Below are positions 19,328-26,742 of a DNA stretch of 26,742 nt, piece by piece (positions within the stretch are counted from its first letter, which is position 1; every line of letters starts with the position of its first letter). The notes under the pieces are model-generated. The model searched no databases. It was not told the origin of the DNA and worked only from the letters and a program-made list of their open reading frames with translations. Position numbers and translations under genes: made by a program. Source of the DNA: Deinococcus aquaedulcis. GTDB taxonomy: Bacteria > Deinococcota > Deinococci > Deinococcales > Deinococcaceae. The stretch lies in assembly GCF_019693445.1 (NCBI RefSeq), contig NZ_JAHRBL010000031.1, positions 1 through 26,742 of the forward strand, given 5' to 3'.

Positions 19328-19948
19328 CTACGTGCGGCTGGGCCCACCGGCCGAGGCGGGGCGGGGGAAGGCCGGGGTTTCGTTGGCCGGGGTGTGGCCG
19401 CGCACATCCTGGAAATACTCGCGGAGCTTGGCAAAATCCGCTTCCAGATTGCCAGTGGGGGTCACGTAACCCACGATCCCCACGCGGCGGCGGCCCCAAT
19501 CCAGCACGGTCACGGCAATGGGCACCTTGGCTTCCAGGGCCATGTAGTAAAAGCCCGTCTTCCAGTAGTCGCCGCGACTTCGGGTGCCTTCTGGGGCGAT
19601 GGCGAGCATGATTTCCTCTTCGCGCTCAATGATGCCCACCACGGCGTCCACAAAGTTGCCGCCCGAACGGCGCCGGTCCAGGGCGAGGCCCCCCACCGCG
19701 CGCATGAACACCCCCACGGGGAAGAAAAACAGTTCCCGCTTGGCCACAAAGCGCGCCGGGGAGCGGGTGGCCCACGTCCAGAAGATGCCGGGCCAGAAAT
19801 CGGCGTTGTGGGTGTGCGGCGCCACGGCCCCCACACACTTCAGGCTGGGTGGGGGGGCCAGCACGGCCTCCCAGCCAGCAAGGCGCAGCGCCCACACCGC
19901 GAGACGCGAGCCGAAAGTGGGTTGCCGTCCGGGCCACAGAGGAGACAT
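19328..19948 (-). CDS. 1-acyl-sn-glycerol-3-phosphate acyltransferase family protein
   Basis: A 206-aa PlsC-type acyltransferase, expected at the inner face of the membrane and adding an acyl chain to a lysophospholipid such as lysophosphatidic acid. The H-x4-D motif is in APHTHNADFW (His45, Asp50), the substrate motif is in IAPEGTRSR near residue 118, and KRELFFFPVGVFMRAVGG lies between. It is shorter than classic PlsC, so another acceptor is possible. TATACT at 19957-19962 lies 8 nt before the ATG, fitting leaderless expression. It converges on nrdR with a 90-bp gap that shows no clear terminator. Confidence 0.85.
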   Translation of the reverse strand: MSPLWPGRQPTFGSRLAVWALRLAGWEAVLAPPPSLKCVGAVAPHTHNADFWPGIFWTWATRSPARFVAKRELFFFPVGVFMRAVGGLALDRRRSGGNFVDAVVGIIEREEEIMLAIAPEGTRSRGDYWKTGFYYMALEAKVPIAVTVLDWGRRRVGIVGYVTPTGNLEADFAKLREYFQDVRGHTPANETPAFPRPASAGGPSRT

Positions 19949-20069
19949 GGCCCTGAAGTATAGGCAGGCACTCTGACACGGTTCTTCAGGGTGGGACGCG
20001 GTTCATCTGGCCACCAGACCTCAGGGCGAGGGGGCGAAACCGGCCGAGGGGCGCAGCAGGAGACAAGGA

Positions 20070-20100
20070 AGAAAAACGCCCCTCCGAATATGGAGGGGCG
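20070..20100 (-). terminator. Terminator after the small membrane protein
   Basis: CGCCCCTCC (20077-20085) and GGAGGGGCG (20092-20100) form a nine-pair stem with a six-base loop. On the minus strand it is followed by TTTTT (20076-20072). Confidence 0.9.
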
Positions 20101-20160
20101 CGGCCTGGGGCTGCTCTGAGCTGTAGATGCTGGACGGGTCTGGAGTCGGGCGCTGTGCCT

Positions 20161-20331
20161 CTACCGGCCGCGCTGGGTCAGGCGCCAGAGGGTCACCGCG
20201 TTGCTGATCAGGAGCAGGAAGCACAGCCCGGCCATCGGCCACTGGGCAGTCTGCACGAAACGAAAGGTCAGCAGGGCCCAGCCAATGACCAGGGCCGTAA
20301 CCAGCCACACCCGCCAGGCGGGCGCGTTCAT
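20161..20331 (-). CDS. Small two-TM membrane protein
   Basis: A 56-aa protein with two hydrophobic helices, VWLVTALVIGWALLTF and MAGLCFLLLISNAVTLW, separated by RFVQTAQWP; the ends are basic. A perfect terminator follows on the same strand, and a leaderless-type -10 box (TACCCT) precedes a five-codon ORF whose stop overlaps this ATG as ATGA. GAGG lies 9 nt before the ATG. Both signals support a real gene, but no family is recognised. Confidence 0.6.
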   Translation of the reverse strand: MNAPAWRVWLVTALVIGWALLTFRFVQTAQWPMAGLCFLLLISNAVTLWRLTQRGR

Positions 20332-20345
20332 CGGGTTAACCTCAT
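20328..20345 (-). other. Five-codon leader ORF coupled to the small membrane protein
   Basis: ATG at 20345 encodes MRLTR and stops with TGA overlapping the next ATG (ATGA). TACCCT at 20352-20357 is 6 nt upstream, so the mRNA would begin at or near this ATG. A ribosome loading there could pass to the membrane protein start. Confidence 0.4.
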
Positions 20346-20391
20346 GGTCACAGGGTAGCGCGCGGGCTGCAGGCCAGGCGTCCCGGGGCTT

Positions 20392-20538
20392 ATACGGGAC
20401 GCCTCTGATTCCACAGCCTATTGGGAAGAGCGCAGGGGTGCTTTTCCATCGCCGGAGTCCCGTATTTCCTTGTGTTCGCTCTGCGATACCGCTCTACGAG
20501 TCCGCTCAGGCTCGCCTTCGGCTTACCTGAGTTCCGTA

Positions 20539-20545
<7 letters not shown>
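20392..20545. repeat. Repeat-like intergenic element next to arginase
   Basis: ATACGGGAC (20392-20400) is the exact inverse of GTCCCGTAT (20457-20465). A second, slightly changed copy, GTTCCGTATTA, occurs at about 20531-20541 and includes the arginase stop codon. Between them is a CTCAGG/CCTGAG hairpin (20505-20531). There is no coding capacity. This resembles a small dispersed repeat, but one window cannot show other copies. Confidence 0.4.
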
Positions 20546-21438
<893 letters not shown>

Positions 21439-21540
21439 GCTGCCCAGCCTAAGCGCTGCTCTGCGCTATGCCTTGCGGGTGCAACTTTATTGTCCCCCCA
21501 GTGGCCCCAGCACGCTGGGCGCGCCCTACACGCTGAATAT

Positions 21541-22065
21541 TCATGCCAGCGAGCGGGCCCAGAGGTGCAGCGGACCGTCGTCGGGGTCGATGCTTTGGCC
21601 CGTCACGGCAAAGCCCAGTTTCTGCAGTACGCGGGCACTGGCGGGGTTGGTCAGGGCGGTCTGGGCCGTGACGGTCTGCACGCCCTGCTCGGCCAGCCAC
21701 GCCAGCAGCAGCCCGGCGGCCTCGGTGGCGTAGCCCTGCCCCCACACCGCCGGGCTCAGGCCGTAGCCAATCTCGACCTCCGGGCCCAGTGGCCCCTTGA
21801 TGCCCAGCTGGCCGATGGCCTGCGCCTGGGCGCGGTGGACGGCCACAAACGAGCCCGGCCAGGTGGGCTGGTCCTGGGGCCAGTGCGCCAGCTTGTGGGG
21901 AAAGAGGGGGAGCAGGTCCCCCGGCCACTCGGCCGGCACCTGCACGGGGCGCTCGCCACTGGGCAGCGGCAAACGGAGATCAAAGGGCGCGCCCTGCAGC
22001 CGCCGCTCCACAAGTGCGCGGCTCAGGGGCAGCAGGTCCAGGCGGGGACCAGACAGCAGGGCCAT
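21541..22065 (-). CDS. GNAT family N-acetyltransferase (RimJ/RimL-like)
   Basis: A 174-aa acetyltransferase. EIGYGLSPAVWGQGYATEAAGLLLAWL is split by the acetyl-CoA-binding loop Q/WGQGYATEA, and TNPASARVLQKLGF is the standard C-terminal motif of the RimJ/RimL group. The acceptor is unknown and may be a protein N-terminus or a small amine. TAGGGT lies 6 nt before the ATG. It is downstream of nothing obvious on its strand and is separated from arginase by about 100 bp. Confidence 0.87.
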   Translation of the reverse strand: MALLSGPRLDLLPLSRALVERRLQGAPFDLRLPLPSGERPVQVPAEWPGDLLPLFPHKLAHWPQDQPTWPGSFVAVHRAQAQAIGQLGIKGPLGPEVEIGYGLSPAVWGQGYATEAAGLLLAWLAEQGVQTVTAQTALTNPASARVLQKLGFAVTGQSIDPDDGPLHLWARSLA

Positions 22066-22167
22066 GCCCCCACCCTAGCGTGGCCGGCAGCGGTGGGGGT
22101 GGCCCCACGCGCTAGACTGGGCGCTCAGTTTTTTGCTGTTTCCCGGGCACCCGTGCCCCAGCCTGCC

Positions 22168-22815
22168 ATGACCCAAGCCCCCCCGCCCCCCACCCCCGCG
22201 CCCCGGCTGGGCAAGCGGCTGATGCTGCTGGCCGATCAGGTGCATCCCTTCGTGTACCGCGACGCCTTTCCGCAGGGCGTGCCGGCGGTGGACGCGGTGC
22301 TGGCGGCGGGCGACCTGCCCGGCTACTACCTGGAGTTTCTGGCGACCAAGCTCACCGTGCCCGTGATTTACGTGCATGGCAACCACGCCAACGAGTACGT
22401 GAACGAGGGCGAGGGCCGCGTGGCCCCGCGCGGCGTGATCAGTGCCCACGGCCGGGTGGTGGACGAGGCGGGCCTGCGGGTGGCGGGCTGGGGCGGGGTG
22501 CCGCGCTACCGGCAGGACGGCGAAGGCCAGTACAGCGCCGCGCAGGCCCGCTGGGGGCTGGGGCGTCTGGCATGGCAGGCACGCCGGGGGGTGGACGTGC
22601 TGCTCACCCACGCGCCGCCCACCGGGCCCCACGCCGGAGCCGACCACGCCCACCGGGGCTGCGAGGCCATCACGACCTTTATGGCGCGGCGGCGCCCGGC
22701 GGTGGTGGTCCACGGCCACATCCACGAGTATGAAGGCCGCAAGCTGGAGTACACCGATCCCGTCAGCGGCGCCCGCGTGCTGAACGCCTACGGCTACCGG
22801 GTGGTTGAGGTTTAA
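22168..22815 (+). CDS. Metallophosphoesterase family protein
   Basis: A 215-aa calcineurin-like phosphoesterase. The metal-binding motifs appear in order: AGDLPGYYLEFL, YVHGNHAN, LLTHAPPTGPHAG and VVHGHIHEYEG. The first motif is altered, since the usual D-x-H reads ADQVHPF in LMLLADQVHPF, so the activity may differ from typical members. The substrate is unknown. I used the ATG at 22168; GTG 22153 is in frame and possible. TAGACT near 22112 may be a promoter. No ribosome site is clear. Confidence 0.85.
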   Translation: MTQAPPPPTPAPRLGKRLMLLADQVHPFVYRDAFPQGVPAVDAVLAAGDLPGYYLEFLATKLTVPVIYVHGNHANEYVNEGEGRVAPRGVISAHGRVVDEAGLRVAGWGGVPRYRQDGEGQYSAAQARWGLGRLAWQARRGVDVLLTHAPPTGPHAGADHAHRGCEAITTFMARRRPAVVVHGHIHEYEGRKLEYTDPVSGARVLNAYGYRVVEV

Positions 22816-23310
22816 AGGCAGAGGCTGGAGGGGCGTGGGCGAGGCAGTGGGCATCGCTGGAGTGGGCTTTGAAAGGGGGAGGACACCAAGCGAACTGATA
22901 TTGGCTGCCCTTGAACGGCAAGGCGGAAGGCCAGTCATCGGTTCGCTTGCCCTGGCTCTGTGTGAACTTCGTCTACTCTGCGCCTCTCTCAGCAGCCCTC
23001 AGCTCGCAGCAGCGCGCTCGCCGGGCCGTCCTTCCCTGGCCCGCCTGACCTGCGCCATTTCGCTTAAGGTCTGCTGTAGAAGCGGCACATGCAGCGCCGC
23101 CCAGGTGCGCCCATACTTGCGTCGGTCTGGTGAGGCTGCCTCCTCCTGCGGGGGCAGAGACCAAGAGGGAGACGCCCACCTCTTCACCAACGGGCGCGCG
23201 AGCGGGCCACGGCCACAGCGGGGGTTCAAGTCCCTCCACCCGCCACACTTCAGCTTCCTTCCACCCGGCGCCCGAGCCCTGCCCTCGGCGCCGGGTGTCT
23301 GTTGGGGGGC
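22816..23310. other. Gene-free spacer of about 500 bp
   Basis: I see no credible coding gene here. It contains a long stem-loop (22887-22949) and an isolated tRNA-like T arm (GGGGG TTCAAGT CCCTC, 23220-23236). No matching acceptor, D and anticodon arms can be folded around that arm, so it is not called a tRNA. Confidence 0.55.
22887..22949. other. Long structured stem-loop
   Basis: CAAGCGAACTGAT (22887-22899) and ATCGGTTCGCTTG (22937-22949) pair along 13 positions, one as G-U in RNA. Inside, TGGC/GCCA and TGCC/GGCA give further stems. No T run follows on either strand, so it is not a standard terminator. It may be a small RNA, a 3' end structure of the phosphoesterase mRNA, or a mobile repeat. 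Confidence 0.45.
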
Positions 23311-23322
23311 TAGCATGCCCCC

Positions 23323-23772
23323 GTGTTCGACGAGCCCTGTCCCCCCACCAACGCCGCGCGCCTGCGGGCCTTTCATGTGGCCCTGGGCGAACCGGCGCTC
23401 ACCCGGCCCACCGTGCCCTCGCCCGCCCTGCTGGCGCTGCGCCGCACCCTGATCGCCGAGGAAGCCGCCGAGGTGCAGGCCGAGTGGGCGGCACTAGAGA
23501 TGCGGCTGCAGGCTGGGGAGACGCTGGTCCCCAGTGACCTGAGCGCCCTGGCCCATGAACTGGCCGACCTGCTGTACGTGACCTACGGTGCCCTTGACCG
23601 CCTAGGCATTGATGCCGACGCAGTGTTCGCCGAGGTGCACCGCGCCAACATGGCCAAGTTGACCGGGCCCCGCCGCGCCGACGGCAAACTGCTCAAGCCA
23701 CCCGGCTGGCAGCCAGCCAATGTGCGCCGGGTGTTGGAGGAGCAAGCAAAGGCAGCGGGGGAGAGGCGCTGA
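23323..23772 (+). CDS. MazG-like nucleotide pyrophosphohydrolase
   Basis: A 149-aa protein of the all-alpha NTP pyrophosphatase (MazG/HisE-like) superfamily. The magnesium ligands are in LIAEEAAEVQAEW (near residues 43-55) and ALAHELADLLYVTYGA, and VHRANMAKLTG ... DGKLLKPPGW is a common extension in this group. Such enzymes cleave nucleoside triphosphates to monophosphate and pyrophosphate, often cleaning nucleotide pools; the substrate is not readable. Start is GTG 23323; TAGCAT lies 6 nt before it, the leaderless form. A strong hairpin follows the gene. Confidence 0.85.
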   Translation: MFDEPCPPTNAARLRAFHVALGEPALTRPTVPSPALLALRRTLIAEEAAEVQAEWAALEMRLQAGETLVPSDLSALAHELADLLYVTYGALDRLGIDADAVFAEVHRANMAKLTGPRRADGKLLKPPGWQPANVRRVLEEQAKAAGERR

Positions 23773-23799
23773 GCTCTGGGCGAGTTCAGCAACACAGGC

Positions 23800-23844
23800 C
23801 ACCGCCCACCGCCTGGGCTGCTTTTGCCTCGGCGGTGGGCGGTG
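23800..23844. terminator. Long perfect hairpin between convergent genes
   Basis: CACCGCCCACCGCC (23800-23813) and GGCGGTGGGCGGTG (23831-23844) are perfect 14-bp inverted repeats with a 17-base loop. It lies between the MazG-like gene and ddrB, which converge. There is no T run, so it may stop transcription by structure alone or stabilise mRNA 3' ends. Confidence 0.45.
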
Positions 23845-23967
23845 ACGTCTCAGGCTGAACGCTGGCTCATAGCGGTGGCCCGTTCTTCTCTGGGGGCCAG
23901 CAGCAGCCTCTTCATGCCGTCAGTACCGCTGTTATTACGTTCACTCACTTCGTTCTGGTGCCTGGTT

Positions 23968-24513
<546 letters not shown>

Positions 24514-24522
24514 GCTGCCTCC

Positions 24523-24539
24523 TTATGTAAATAACATAA
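24523..24539 (-). promoter_or_regulatory. RDRM operator of ddrB
   Basis: The minus strand reads TTATGTTATTTACATAA, a perfect match to the arms of the 17-bp radiation/desiccation response motif (TTATGT N5 ACATAA). It ends next to the GGAGG of ddrB. The first half, TATGTT, may double as the -10 box, so DdrO binding would cover the promoter. Confidence 0.9.
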
Positions 24540-24568
24540 CACAGAATGGGTGTTCTGGCTAGCGGACA

Positions 24569-25362
24569 TCATCCTTCGGTGCGCCGGGTCAGCACGTAAA
24601 AGGCGCGCTCACCGTCGCGGGCGAGGTCGGTGACTTCGTAACCCTGGGCCAGGGCAGTGCCCAGGGCGTCGCGCAGGGCCAGCCGCCATGCCAGCCGCGC
24701 GGCAGCGGAGAGGTGCTCGGGGTGGGTGGGCACTTCTGCCAGGCGCACTGGGGCGCCGGGGGCCAGCCGGACCGGGCCCGGCGTCTCGCCTTGGGCTTCC
24801 AGCACCCGTTCCCCATTTGGTAAGGGGGCGGGTCGGGCCTTGATAGGTTGGGTCAGGTCCCACTCCACCAGCAGCCGGTCAGCGGGAAAGGCGTGCGTGC
24901 GGTCGGCTTCCAGCGCGTACCAGTCGGGCAAATAGGTGCGGGCCCGCGCCCCCAGCTTGCCCAGATTCAGGCGGGCGTTGCGGGCCACCAGGGGATCGAA
25001 GGTCCAGGTCATGCGCCGCAGCCCCTGGGCCAGCACCCGCTCGCGCTGAGCATGCTTGAGGGCCAGCGCCAGCCCACTGCCCCGGCAGGCCGGGTCCAGG
25101 GCCAGCAGGTGCGAGTGGTGCCACACCTCGCCCTGACGCAAGGCAGGAAAACCGAAGGCGAGGCCCACGGGGCGTTCGGGCTCGGCCTCAGGGTAGGCCC
25201 CCAGGACCACACCGCCACTCACGGCGCTGATGCGAAACAGGGTGCCTGGGGTCACTTCGCGGTCGGTGTAGCCCCAGGCGGCCACCTGCACCTCTTCCAG
25301 GGCGCGAAAGGCCCAGGGATCGTTGACCTCCTGCACCACATACCCCGGTGGCACGGGCACCA

Positions 25363-25363
<1 letters not shown>
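24569..25363 (-). CDS. GNAT superfamily N-acetyltransferase (racemase-linked)
   Basis: A 264-aa predicted acetyltransferase of the large GNAT type often found beside N-acylamino acid racemase genes. The acetyl-CoA region reads HHSHLLALDPACRGSGLALALKHAQRE, and MTWTFDPLVARNARLNLGKLGA is characteristic of this subgroup. The ATG at 25363 shares a base with the racemase stop (TGATG). An N-acyl group placed by this enzyme could be the substrate for the racemase, but that link is inferred from context. The tail after residue 200 is less conserved. It ends 30 bp before the ddrB RDRM. Confidence 0.85.
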
Positions 25364-26472
<1,109 letters not shown>

Positions 26473-26556
26473 GCCCCAGTATGCCCGGCAGCTGAGCTAA
26501 AAAGCTCGTGCAGGACGGGAACGGCCGGGCCTCAAGAAAGGAGCAGGGCACAGGGG

Positions 26557-26742
<186 letters not shown>

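Noticed and set aside
23150..23247. Possible tRNA around the T-arm-like GGTTCAAGTCC
   Set aside because: The T arm pairs well, but the best 5' acceptor candidate (GCGGGGG) mismatches, no D or anticodon arm folds, and there is no encoded CCA in register. At most a tRNA remnant.

Overview
The window is high-GC bacterial chromosome that reads as Deinococcus. The clearest markers are ddrB (a Deinococcus-specific DNA-damage response gene) with a perfect 17-bp radiation/desiccation response motif just upstream, an N-acylamino acid racemase of the Deinococcus type, a class II (B12-dependent) ribonucleotide reductase with NrdR boxes, and many genes whose start codon lies 5-8 nt after a TANNNT -10 motif, the leaderless promoter form common in this genus.

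Layout: 1-887 holds RNA genes (3' part of tRNA-Gly, then tRNA-Leu(UAA) and tmRNA on the minus strand). 980-2784 is a minus-strand pair, a PHP-domain phosphoesterase and a lipid/diacylglycerol kinase. 2925-5367 is an unusual, partly lower-GC, tandemly duplicated module: an unrecognised protein (A), a four-cysteine lipoprotein (B) overlapping it, and a tiny 42-aa lipoprotein (C). In copy 1 C is a pseudogene; in copy 2 A survives only as its C-terminal domain. A second lipid kinase follows (5844-6746), apparently starting at CTG. 6756-11715 carries nrdJ, gpsA and a methyltransferase on the minus strand.

11908-15236 carries a small lipoprotein, a DUF1802 protein, an O-antigen-ligase-like membrane protein, a very AT-rich spacer and a type IV pilin. 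15657-17674 is dnaB plus a Nudix hydrolase; 17747-19236 a zinc-ribbon protein, a degenerate SDR and nrdR. 19328-22815 has an acyltransferase, a small membrane protein, a repeat-like spacer, arginase, a GNAT and a metallophosphoesterase. 22816-23322 is a gene-free spacer. The window ends with a MazG-like protein, ddrB, a GNAT/racemase operon, and a strong sigma70 promoter with a palindrome-rich leader probably leading into a stable RNA outside the window.

Functional links: NrdR (18790-19236) is expected to repress nrdJ through the paired boxes at 9876-9922. GpsA, the acyltransferase and the two lipid kinases all touch glycerophospholipid metabolism. DnaB, DdrB, NrdJ and the Nudix/MazG proteins concern DNA replication, repair and nucleotide pools. 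The best candidate for an undescribed system is the duplicated A-B(-C) module, whose form (full-length gene plus partner lipoprotein, then an orphan C-terminal domain plus its own partner) resembles toxin/immunity loci; this is inference.
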